Below, piece by piece: positions 1 through 6,265 of a DNA stretch of 14,308 nucleotides (the first letter of the stretch is position 1; the number at the start of each line of letters is the position of its first letter). Below the pieces are notes generated by a model that saw only the letters and a list, made by a program, of their open reading frames with translations, searched no databases and was not told the origin of the DNA. The position numbers and the translations under genes were made by a program. Source of the stretch: Candidatus Dadabacteria bacterium (GTDB taxonomy: Bacteria; Desulfobacterota_D; UBA1144; Nemesobacterales; UBA2774); contig SMWY01000084.1 in NCBI GenBank assembly GCA_004356555.1, forward strand, positions 1 through 14,308, given 5' to 3'.

Positions 1-1
1 A

Positions 2-790
2 GACTATTTCGGAAAAGTGAAATTATCGGAGATTAAACCTCAAGATATAGATTCATACAAATCTACAAGGCTCAAGAAGGTAGCTCCAGCTACAGTAAAC
101 CGTGAGCTTGAGGTATTCAGATACTTATTCAATCTTGCCGATAGATGGGAGAAGTTTTATGGTAAAAATCCAGTATCGAGAGCAGGTCTTTTAACATTGA
201 ATAATCAACAACAAAGAGTATTGTCTATTGAAGAAGAAAAAAGGCTGCTTGCAGCGTGCGAGCCGTACCTTAGAAACATAATAATTACTGCCCTATATAC
301 TGGAATGAGAAAAGGCGAAATTATTAGCTTAAAATGGGATAGTGTGGATTTCGAAAGAAATATTATTACTGTAGAAATAGAAAACAACAAAAGCAAGAAA
401 ATCAAGAGAATACCAGTAAGCTCTTTCATGAGAAAAATGCTTTTAGAATTAAAGTTAAAGAGTTCACGTAATGATTATGTCTTCCTCAATTCAAAAGGTA
501 CACCCTACAAAAGACAAGATTCCCTAAACCGAGCATTCAAATTAGCATTAAAGAAGGCTGAAATAAAAGGCTTAAGGTTTCATGACCTTAGACACACTGC
601 AGGTACAAGAATGAATGAGGTTACTGGCAATATAGTCGCTGTGAGTAATATCTTAGGACACTCAAGTCTTCAAATGACTATGAGATATGCTCATCCAGAA
701 CAGTCATTAAAAGAAACAGTTGAAAGCTTGTCAGTTTACTTTTCTCCCCCACTTACTGACAAATCCACTGACAATGCCATAGAGAGGTAA
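2..790 (+). CDS. Tyrosine recombinase/integrase, 5' end cut by window
   Basis: Site-specific DNA recombinase of the phage integrase family, probably the integrase of an element lying left of the window. The reading frame is open back to base 2 (Asp-Tyr-Phe-Gly-Lys precede the GTG at 17), so the GTG is probably internal and the true start lies outside. Numbered from that GTG, the remainder of a SAM-like core-binding domain covers about residues 1-60 and the catalytic domain about 65-240. All expected catalytic residues are visible: Arg98 in TGMRKGE, a Lys near 125, His189-x-x-Arg192 in HDLRH, His215 in LGHSS and the nucleophile Tyr224 in MRYAH. The C-terminal half is therefore intact. The stop codon lies 30 bp from the 3' end of the tRNA-fMet gene on the other strand, the usual position for an integrase at an attachment site. 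Family assignment is firm; the type of element is unknown. Confidence 0.93.
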   Translation, partial: DYFGKVKLSEIKPQDIDSYKSTRLKKVAPATVNRELEVFRYLFNLADRWEKFYGKNPVSRAGLLTLNNQQQRVLSIEEEKRLLAACEPYLRNIIITALYTGMRKGEIISLKWDSVDFERNIITVEIENNKSKKIKRIPVSSFMRKMLLELKLKSSRNDYVFLNSKGTPYKRQDSLNRAFKLALKKAEIKGLRFHDLRHTAGTRMNEVTGNIVAVSNILGHSSLQMTMRYAHPEQSLKETVESLSVYFSPPLTDKSTDNAIER

Positions 791-820
791 TTCAGAAGAG
801 GCGTAAGTTACTGAAATTAC
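787..820. repeat. Imperfect inverted repeat between integrase and tRNA
   Basis: GTAATTCAG (787-795) and CTGAAATTAC (811-820) form a 9-bp inverted repeat with one bulged A, around a 15-nt loop. It overlaps the integrase stop codon and abuts the last base of the tRNA-fMet gene. It could be a bidirectional terminator hairpin for the two converging transcripts or an arm site for the integrase. No U-tract follows on either strand, so the terminator reading is weak. Confidence 0.4.
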
Positions 821-897
<77 letters not shown>

Positions 898-913
898 TCA
901 GAGTAGGGAGAAT

Positions 914-942
914 ATGGTATTGGAATATCGACCTACTGTCAA
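914..942 (-). promoter_or_regulatory. Predicted sigma70 promoter of tRNA-fMet
   Basis: On the minus strand there is a perfect TTGACA (942-937), a 17-nt spacer and TACCAT (919-914, 4 of 6 to TATAAT). Transcription would start near 907, about ten bases before the mature tRNA 5' end. Confidence 0.7.
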
Positions 943-979
943 GTTTTATGTATAAGTTACGATAGTTTAATAAATTTTA

Positions 980-1008
980 TTGACAAGTACTCTCAATAAA
1001 TATAGATT
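980..1008 (+). promoter_or_regulatory. Predicted sigma70 promoter of the lipoprotein gene
   Basis: Perfect TTGACA at 980-985, a 17-nt spacer and TAGATT at 1003-1008 (4 of 6 matches). The predicted start near 1015 leaves a short leader of about 35 nt carrying a strong AGGAGG at 1033-1038, 11 bases before the ATG. Confidence 0.6.
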
Positions 1009-1049
1009 AAATTAGCAATAAGAGAATCAATTAGGAGGAGTACAAAAAA

Positions 1050-1502
1050 ATGAAAAAGTTAAGCGCACTATTTTTGGTAATCACACTAATGATGTCGGTT
1101 TCGTTCCTGACAGGATGTGAGAGTAAAACAAAAAAAGAAGAGTTTGAGACCACCAAGTACAGCCTGGAACAAACACAGGAAGAGCTTGATAAGATCAAAC
1201 AAAACAGCGAAGCGTTGGACAAGTATATCGCTAACCTTAAATCATTTATTAATGACCTGAGGATTGAAAACCAAAAGCTAATTGCTGGATCAAAAAGATT
1301 AGAAGCGGAAATCATTGATCTAAATTTAGAATTGGGGAAAATACCAGACTCAGACTCCGGAAAAGATCTTAGCAAAGATGATACGGCGAGTTCTGATAGC
1401 TCAGAAAAAACTGGAACTGTGCCATCTAAAGAGGATAGCAACTCAGATGATACGGGAACCAACGGGTCTAAAACTTCAGATAATACCGAGCATGAAGTCT
1501 AA
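1050..1502 (+). CDS. Small coiled-coil lipoprotein
   Basis: A 150-residue predicted lipoprotein of unknown function. The N terminus is a type II signal peptide: basic MKK, a hydrophobic stretch to about residue 19, and lipobox Leu20-Thr21-Gly22-Cys23, so Cys23 would be lipidated. The residue after the cysteine is Glu rather than Asp, which in proteobacteria would favour outer-membrane sorting. Residues about 28-98 are charged with heptad-like hydrophobic spacing, suggesting a coiled coil. Residues about 104-150 are rich in Ser, Asp, Thr and Gly and are probably disordered. The ATG follows AGGAGG at 1033-1038. It is a single-gene unit converging on the exonuclease gene, whose stop is only 16 bp away. 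No specific family was recognised; a stalk or tether role is possible but unproven. Confidence 0.85.
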   Translation: MKKLSALFLVITLMMSVSFLTGCESKTKKEEFETTKYSLEQTQEELDKIKQNSEALDKYIANLKSFINDLRIENQKLIAGSKRLEAEIIDLNLELGKIPDSDSGKDLSKDDTASSDSSEKTGTVPSKEDSNSDDTGTNGSKTSDNTEHEV

Positions 1503-1518
1503 CTTAAATTAGGAACCA

Positions 1519-2346
1519 CTAAGCTAAAACCTTTATGCCCAAAATTCTATCTAACCGAAATGTGCACCTTTCTTTTCTTAGGTGACAGTAGGCGTGTATA
1601 TATGTATTGGCTTTACTGACGCTTATATCAAAAGGCTCTATAACCCTGACGGAAGTTTCCTCTTTATAAGCCGAAAGGTATTTAATCTCGAGCTTGCCCT
1701 TATCCCTTAGAGCCTGCTCTATCTCAGTGGGTAATACAAGTTCATTTGTGGTTTGAAGCTCTACAGATTTGCCCTGAAGTTTAAGAATATCTTTTAACCT
1801 TTTTAGCCTGATCCCTCTTCTTTCTAAATCCTTAAGAAAATATTCGAATATGTCTTTGGTGGTTGTGACATCGGCAAGAGCACGGTGTTCCTCATCAATA
1901 GGCAGCCCAATATACCTGGCAATTTCCCCAAGACTATTACTTGGAAATGAATAATATCTTCTGGCAATTCCAAGGGTATCTATCACCTCATTTTCAGGCA
2001 AAGACTGGTTCAGGTTTTTAAGCTCAGATCTCAGAAATTCGAGATCGAATTTAGCGTTATGGGCCACAATTACTGTGTCATTTAGAAAATCCAGAAGATC
2101 CTTTGCGATATCTCTAAATAATGGCGCTCGATTAACCATAACCTGGGTTATACCATGAATAGATATGGCTCTTTCAGAAATATTTCTTCCGGGATTTACT
2201 ATTGTGACAAATTCATCGGCTACTTGGCCGTCAATGGTTTTAATAACCGCAATCTCACATATTTTATCGCCTGAAACTGGGTCAAGCCCGGTGGTCTCGA
2301 CATCTAAGAATGCAAAATAAACTTCGGAAGGATTTTGTGATAACAC
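1519..2346 (-). CDS. DnaQ-type 3'-5' exonuclease fused to a WYL domain
   Basis: A 275-residue protein with two domains. Residues about 8-175 are a DEDDh exonuclease like the proofreading subunit of DNA polymerase III: ExoI Asp15-x-Glu17 in DVETTG, ExoII Asp101 in HNAKFD, and ExoIII His154 to Asp159 in HRALAD. All catalytic residues are present. After a linker, residues about 205-275 look like a WYL domain: a short beta-rich unit with IKYLSAY, an Arg-x-x-x-Pro segment (RVIEP), TYIHAYCHLR and the closing FRLDRI. WYL domains are ligand- or nucleic-acid-sensing modules, usually in transcription regulators. The start is GTG, supported by AAGGAG at 2358-2353 six bases upstream; that Shine-Dalgarno lies in the loop of a small GCCC/GGGC hairpin. 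The gene lies 87 bp downstream of hemC on the same strand. It is more likely a repair or processing nuclease than the replicative epsilon subunit. Confidence 0.88.
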   Translation of the reverse strand: MLSQNPSEVYFAFLDVETTGLDPVSGDKICEIAVIKTIDGQVADEFVTIVNPGRNISERAISIHGITQVMVNRAPLFRDIAKDLLDFLNDTVIVAHNAKFDLEFLRSELKNLNQSLPENEVIDTLGIARRYYSFPSNSLGEIARYIGLPIDEEHRALADVTTTKDIFEYFLKDLERRGIRLKRLKDILKLQGKSVELQTTNELVLPTEIEQALRDKGKLEIKYLSAYKEETSVRVIEPFDISVSKANTYIHAYCHLRKERCTFRLDRILGIKVLA

Positions 2347-2433
2347 GGCCCGCTCCTTATGGGCTTAAATACTACCATGAAAAGTAAAAAGAAATAATGA
2401 TTGTGTGCAAAATTATTTATGTGAAACTAATTT

Positions 2434-3363
2434 TTAGGAATGACTTAGCTCTTCTAGTATTTTATCCCCGCCGTCAGCTAATACCAGCTCGGCCAGTTGT
2501 CCGCCAAGTTGCTGTGCTTCATCTCTAGAACCATAGGCCTCCTTCTTAATAATCACCTTACCATCAGGGGAAGAAATTATGCCGCTTAATTTTATAGATT
2601 CCTTTCTCAAAAGTGCATAACAGCCTACTGGCACGTTACAATCGCCACCTAACTTTAGAAGAAACGCCCTTTCAGAAATCGCTTGAAGTTCAGTCTCATT
2701 GTGGTTAATCGCTCTTAGGATATCCATTGTCTCGATATCCTCTTCCCTACACTCAATTGCAATTATTCCCTGTCCGGGCGCAGGCAACATTACCTCTGGA
2801 TCTATAATCTCTGTTACTTCTTCACCTAGCCCCAATCTCTCAAGACCGGCCATTGCAAGCACAATCGCATCATATTCGTCACTCTCTCTCAATTTCCTTA
2901 TTCTTGTATCAACATTTCCTCTTATAGAAACGATTTTAAAACCGGGGCGATAATGAAGGAGCTGTGATGCTCTTCTTAAACTCCCTGTGCCTATTTTAGT
3001 GCCCTCCGGGAGCTGAGATAGGGTTAGCCCTTTTTTTGATAACAGGACATCTCTCGGATCGTGTCTTTTTGCTACAGCACCAATACATAGTCTTTCAGGA
3101 AGTATAGTGGGAAGGTCTTTCATGCTGTGGACAGCGATATCTATTTTTTGAGATAGTAGTCCGTCCTCTATTTCTTTAACGAACACTCCTTTGCCTCCGA
3201 TCTCAGACAAGGGTGAACTCAGCATAGTGTCGCCTGTAGTTTTTATAATTTGTATTTCAGTGCGTAATTCTGGGTACTTTTCTGAGATAAGATTACTTAT
3301 GAAATTAGCCTGCCAGAGAGCAAGCTTACTTCCCCTAGTTCCAATCCTGAAGGCTCGCCTCAT
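2434..3363 (-). CDS. hemC: Porphobilinogen deaminase (hydroxymethylbilane synthase)
   Basis: Joins four porphobilinogen molecules into hydroxymethylbilane in cytosolic tetrapyrrole synthesis. From the chosen ATG at 3363 the protein is 309 residues, the normal family length. Visible family marks are the opening IGTRGSKLALWQ, the catalytic Asp83 in HSMKDLPT, the substrate-binding arginines in GTGSLRRASQL and SIRGNVDTRIRKL, LPAPGQG, and Cys242 in LGGDCNVPVG, which carries the dipyrromethane cofactor. The frame is open further upstream (TTG at 3405), but that would add 14 residues unlike the family; the ATG is preceded by a purine-rich AAGAGGAAG. The start lies inside the 3' end of hemA with a 29-bp overlap, implying translational coupling. 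hemB and hemD are not in the window. Confidence 0.97.
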   Translation of the reverse strand: MRRAFRIGTRGSKLALWQANFISNLISEKYPELRTEIQIIKTTGDTMLSSPLSEIGGKGVFVKEIEDGLLSQKIDIAVHSMKDLPTILPERLCIGAVAKRHDPRDVLLSKKGLTLSQLPEGTKIGTGSLRRASQLLHYRPGFKIVSIRGNVDTRIRKLRESDEYDAIVLAMAGLERLGLGEEVTEIIDPEVMLPAPGQGIIAIECREEDIETMDILRAINHNETELQAISERAFLLKLGGDCNVPVGCYALLRKESIKLSGIISSPDGKVIIKKEAYGSRDEAQQLGGQLAELVLADGGDKILEELSHS

Positions 3364-4657
3364 CTTCCTCTTCTTCCAAGAGCAGGAGTTCATTTTCGAG
3401 ATCAAAAAGCCTTTTGACAGAATCTACATAGAGCGCTCCGAGGGAAGTCGAAGCCTCTTTTTTAAGATTTGTTAGGGGATTATGCAGTATCTTGCCTATG
3501 ATTCGAGAAGCCATAAGTTCAATAATATACTTGTCTTTTTCTGAAATACCCTCAAGCTTTTCAAGAGCTTTCTCAAGTTCCCTGTCCTTAATTATTTCAA
3601 ATCTCTTTTTAAGACCTATTATCGCGGGTACAGCCTTTAGGCCGCTAAGCCATGTCTCAAAAGACCTCTCCACTTCCAGTATGATTTCCTCTGCTTTATG
3701 TGAATTATCCTGTCGTGTTTTGATGTTTTCATCAGACACGTTTTTCAAATCATCGATATTGTATAGATAAATATCGGCAATATCTTCAATCCTGGGATCT
3801 ATATCGCGAGGCACTGCTATATCAATCAAGAACATAGGATCATTATTTCTGAGCTTAAGTGCCTCTTTAACATGATGGGGTTTGATAATAAAATCCTGTG
3901 ATCCAGTGGCCGTGATTACAATGTCTACGTCTTTTAAGTGATAAAAGACCTCTTCAAAATTTATAGGTTTACCATTTAGCTTTTCAGAAAGCGCCCTAGC
4001 GTTCTCAAATTGGCGGCTTGCAATTAGTAAATCACTTATTCCAGCTTTAATAAGGTGCCTGGCAGCAATCTCTGCCATCTCTCCGGCACCAACAAGCATC
4101 ACCGACCTTTTGGACAGATCATCAAAAATTCTTTTGGCTAGTTCAACTGCGACATAGCTGATTGACACTGCATGTGATCCGATGCCGGTTTCCGTTCTTA
4201 TCCTTTTGGCAACAAAAAACGAAGTATGGAAAAGCCTGTTAAGGATTAAGCCTGTCGTTCCTTGCCCCGCCGAAATCTTATAAGATTCCTTGACCTGACC
4301 CAACACTTGCGGCTCCCCAACAACCATAGAATCAATACTTGAAGCTACTTTAAAAAGATGCCTCACGGCCATATGACCGATTGAATAATAGATATAGGGA
4401 GAGAACGTTTCTTGGGGTACACCATGGAACTCAGACAGGAATCCTTTCATACTTTCAAGGCATAATTCAACATTTTCAGACACTGCGTATATCTCAACAC
4501 GGTTACAAGTTGAGAGGATCACACATTCTTCAATATGATCCTTTTCACGAAGCAGCCTTACTCCTGATTCAAGGCTCTCCTGTGAAAAAGAAAAAAGCTC
4601 CCTGATTTCTACAGGAGCTGTCTTATGACTAATCCCTAAAACTACTATTCTTAGCAT
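3335..4657 (-). CDS. hemA: Glutamyl-tRNA reductase
   Basis: Reduces glutamyl-tRNA to glutamate-1-semialdehyde with NADPH, the committed step of the C5 pathway to tetrapyrroles. The 440-residue protein has the three expected parts. An N-terminal catalytic domain has GISHKTAPVEIRE at about 8-20 and the nucleophile Cys51 in LSTCNRVEIY. The SxDSMVVGEPQ motif lies at about 108-117. A Rossmann NADPH domain has VGAGEMAE at about 189-196. The C-terminal helical dimerisation region begins near 330. The tail ends in a Leu-rich then Glu-rich stretch that encodes part of the hemC overlap. The start ATG has only a weak, distant GAGG. No hemX-like gene accompanies it, unlike in many bacteria. The substrate link to tRNA-Glu and the pairing with hemC make the role secure. 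Confidence 0.97.
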   Translation of the reverse strand: MLRIVVLGISHKTAPVEIRELFSFSQESLESGVRLLREKDHIEECVILSTCNRVEIYAVSENVELCLESMKGFLSEFHGVPQETFSPYIYYSIGHMAVRHLFKVASSIDSMVVGEPQVLGQVKESYKISAGQGTTGLILNRLFHTSFFVAKRIRTETGIGSHAVSISYVAVELAKRIFDDLSKRSVMLVGAGEMAEIAARHLIKAGISDLLIASRQFENARALSEKLNGKPINFEEVFYHLKDVDIVITATGSQDFIIKPHHVKEALKLRNNDPMFLIDIAVPRDIDPRIEDIADIYLYNIDDLKNVSDENIKTRQDNSHKAEEIILEVERSFETWLSGLKAVPAIIGLKKRFEIIKDRELEKALEKLEGISEKDKYIIELMASRIIGKILHNPLTNLKKEASTSLGALYVDSVKRLFDLENELLLLEEEEDEASLQDWN

Positions 4658-4692
4658 CTATTCTATTGTTATCCTCAATCTGATAAGAATAT

Positions 4693-4698
4693 ATTATA
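4693..4698 (-). promoter_or_regulatory. Possible -10 box upstream of hemA
   Basis: A perfect TATAAT on the minus strand lies 35 bp before the hemA ATG in the 104-bp gap after folE. No good -35 is seen at 16-18 bp, so hemA may have its own promoter or be read through from the pterin genes. Confidence 0.35.
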
Positions 4699-4761
4699 TC
4701 TTGGTTAGACTAAAAATCATCTATAACATACAAATTGGCCATAAAGCTTACTAGACATAAT

Positions 4762-5319
4762 TTATTTCAAATTCCTGCTTATAAAGCTTAAGAACTCACC
4801 TCTGGTCCTTTCGTCTTTTTTGAACGCACCCCTCATCGAACTGGTAAGCATATTTGCCTCGGACTTCTTAACTCCTCTCATAGCCACACAAAGGTGATAG
4901 GCTTCCACTACTACGGCAACGCCCTGAGGATCAAGCTCCTTTTCAAGAAAATCAGCTATTTGAACAGTCATTCGCTCCTGTATCTGCAGCCTGCGTGAAA
5001 ATACCTCAACTATTCTAGGAAGCTTGCTTAGCCCTAACACTTTTCCGTTAGGGATATAAGCAATATTACATTTGCCGAAAAAAGGAAGCATATGGTGCTC
5101 GCAAAGACTGTAAAACTCTATATCCTTTACAACTACCATCTCATCATATTTTATATGAAATATAGCTCCGTTTATCACTTCTTTTGGGTCTACTTGATAT
5201 CCGGAAGTTACTTCCTGAAACATCTTCTCCATCCTAGCAGGAGTATCTCTTAGCCCTTCTCTCTTGGGGTCTTCACCTATATAAAGTAAAATTTCTTTTA
5301 TAGCCTTTTTAACGCTCAT
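4762..5319 (-). CDS. folE: GTP cyclohydrolase I
   Basis: Converts GTP to 7,8-dihydroneopterin triphosphate, the entry step to folate, biopterin and queuosine. From ATG at 5319 it is 185 residues, a normal bacterial length. Zinc ligands are Cys73 and His76 in SLCEHHMLPF and Cys144 in HLCVAMRG. Other signatures are EGLRDTPARM near 21-30, the substrate loop GLSKLPRIVE and the ending TRGEFLSFI. Two start codons compete: ATG at 5340 and ATG at 5319. I chose 5319 because AGGAGG (5337-5332) lies 12 bases upstream of it, and because the earlier ATG is part of that same purine run and would add residues without family similarity. The chosen start overlaps the end of the upstream PTPS gene by 11 bp, so the two are probably translated together. 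Confidence 0.96.
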   Translation of the reverse strand: MSVKKAIKEILLYIGEDPKREGLRDTPARMEKMFQEVTSGYQVDPKEVINGAIFHIKYDEMVVVKDIEFYSLCEHHMLPFFGKCNIAYIPNGKVLGLSKLPRIVEVFSRRLQIQERMTVQIADFLEKELDPQGVAVVVEAYHLCVAMRGVKKSEANMLTSSMRGAFKKDERTRGEFLSFISRNLK

Positions 5320-5728
5320 AGGGATAGTTATCCTCCTCATAGTATTCAAAATAGCTGTTAGAAGTCTCACTCAGCTTTAGATGTATCAATTTATCACCGA
5401 GATCAGGTTTAATCCTCTCCCACATATATTTAGCTATATTTTCACCTGTAGGCTGATTCACCTCAAAGTATGGGACTTCAATATCGAGCCGCCTATGATC
5501 AAGCTCATCAATTACGATATTCACTGTTTCATCAAGTTCCTGTAAGTTAAGAATCATTCCCGACTCCGGGTCTATATCCCCCGCTACTTTTACATGTACA
5601 TAATAATCATGCCCATGACCGTTGGGATTTGAGCAAGTATCAAATATCCTAAAATTCTCTTCTTCGGACAACTCTTTAATGTAGAGTCTGTGTCCTGCAG
5701 AGAAACGATAAGTTTTTGTAAGGCTCAC
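5309..5728 (-). CDS. 6-pyruvoyl-tetrahydropterin synthase/QueD family, full catalytic set
   Basis: A 139-residue COG0720 enzyme acting on dihydroneopterin triphosphate, the product of the adjacent folE. Zinc ligands are His13 in SAGHR and His38 and His40 in GHGHDY. The presumed catalytic Cys32 is in CSNPNGHGH. Asp77-His78 (LDH), PTGEN at 93-97 and Glu121 are also present. The cysteine is five residues from HGH, as in authentic pyruvoyl-tetrahydropterin synthases such as the mammalian enzyme (CNNPNGHGH). Typical bacterial QueD has three (CxxxHGH). This favours a biopterin-type PTPS, though dual activity is known in this family. The start is GTG; the nearest good Shine-Dalgarno (TGGAGGAAG) is about 18 bases away, so the start is less certain. 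Its upstream neighbour ends 14 bp away. Confidence 0.92.
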   Translation of the reverse strand: MSLTKTYRFSAGHRLYIKELSEEENFRIFDTCSNPNGHGHDYYVHVKVAGDIDPESGMILNLQELDETVNIVIDELDHRRLDIEVPYFEVNQPTGENIAKYMWERIKPDLGDKLIHLKLSETSNSYFEYYEEDNYPYER

Positions 5729-5742
5729 AAATTCTTTAATTT

Positions 5743-6165
5743 TTACTTCCTCCAGTAATCAACGTACAAATCGTGTGTTTCATAGAGTCTGACCCTATAA
5801 AGCGAGCATCTGGGATTATCTTCTAGCTTTTCCTCCAGCAAATCCCAAAGCACGCGCGCTATATTCTCAGTTGTTGGAACTAGGTCCTTAAAATGAGGAT
5901 TATCATCGTTTAAGTGCTTATGATCAAAGCCCCTAAGCACATCTTTCATAACCGACTTAAGCTCATAGAGGTTAATTATCATTCCTGTCTCGGCATCAAC
6001 CTCCCCTTCTACAGTTAGCTCTAGGCTATAGTTATGGCCGTGACCGTAAGGGCCTGCCGATTTGCCAAAGACTGATATATTCTTCTCTTCGCTCCACCCG
6101 GGGTTCCAATAACGGTGTGAAGCTGAGAATTCCATCTTTTTTGTTAAAAGTTTTTTAAATCCCAT
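5743..6165 (-). CDS. 6-pyruvoyl-tetrahydropterin synthase/QueD-like paralogue lacking the catalytic Cys
   Basis: A 140-residue second COG0720 protein directly upstream of the first, evidently an old tandem duplicate. The zinc site is kept: His17 in SASHRYW, His42 and His44 in GHGHNY. Asp81-His82 (FDH), PTTEN at 97-101 and Glu129 (YETHD) are also kept. The residue aligned with the catalytic cysteine is Ser36 (FGKSAGPYGHGHNY, codon TCG), where the mammalian enzyme has FGKCNNPNGHGHNY. The fold and metal site should be sound, but the standard cysteine chemistry is lost. It may catalyse a different side-chain reaction on the same pterin, or act as a partner in a mixed hexamer. The ATG is the first codon of a probable four-cistron run into hemA; its Shine-Dalgarno is weak. 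Confidence 0.9.
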   Translation of the reverse strand: MGFKKLLTKKMEFSASHRYWNPGWSEEKNISVFGKSAGPYGHGHNYSLELTVEGEVDAETGMIINLYELKSVMKDVLRGFDHKHLNDDNPHFKDLVPTTENIARVLWDLLEEKLEDNPRCSLYRVRLYETHDLYVDYWRK

Positions 6166-6198
6166 TAGCGCCTATGATACATGCCTTCAAGACTCAAT

Positions 6199-6226
6199 AG
6201 GATAGCATAGTGAGCATACTGTACAA
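6199..6226 (-). promoter_or_regulatory. Predicted extended -10 promoter of the pterin operon
   Basis: On the minus strand: TTGTAC (6226-6221), a 16-nt spacer, then TGC followed by TATCCT (6204-6199), an extended -10. It starts a leader of about 27 nt before the PTPS paralogue ATG. The -35 matches at only three positions. Confidence 0.45.
6204..6221. repeat. Tandem 9-mer in the divergent control region
   Basis: AGCATAGTG (6204-6212) is followed directly by AGCATACTG (6213-6221), one mismatch, period 9. It occupies the spacer of the predicted minus-strand promoter in the 100-bp gap between divergent operons, so it could be an operator. It may also be chance. Confidence 0.35.
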
Positions 6227-6265
6227 CTTCCAATGTATAAGTGTGTGAGGTAATATTTTATATGA

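Noticed and set aside
1031..1462. A 143-codon minus-strand open frame across the lipoprotein gene
   Set aside because: It is antisense to a gene with a clear signal peptide, promoter and Shine-Dalgarno, and its Ser/Leu-rich translation looks like a shadow frame.
1503..1518. Terminator between the converging lipoprotein and exonuclease genes
   Set aside because: Only a 4-bp TTAG/CTAA pairing is visible nearby, too weak to support.
2347..2433. Separate promoter for the exonuclease gene in the 87-bp gap after hemC
   Set aside because: I found TTGCAC-like and TATTTA-like boxes but none with acceptable spacing, so no promoter is called.
3364..3405. A 14-residue N-terminal extension of hemC starting at TTG
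   Set aside because: The family begins close to the ATG at 3363 (RRAFRIGTRGS), and the extension lies deep in hemA with no ribosome site.
5320..5370. Longer folE starts, at 5340 or 5370
   Set aside because: The extra residues have no family similarity and the best Shine-Dalgarno serves the ATG at 5319; 5340 cannot be fully excluded.
6227..6265. Promoter for the large membrane-protein operon
   Set aside because: TATAAG at 6236 and TAATAT at 6251 are possible -10 boxes, but neither has a convincing -35.
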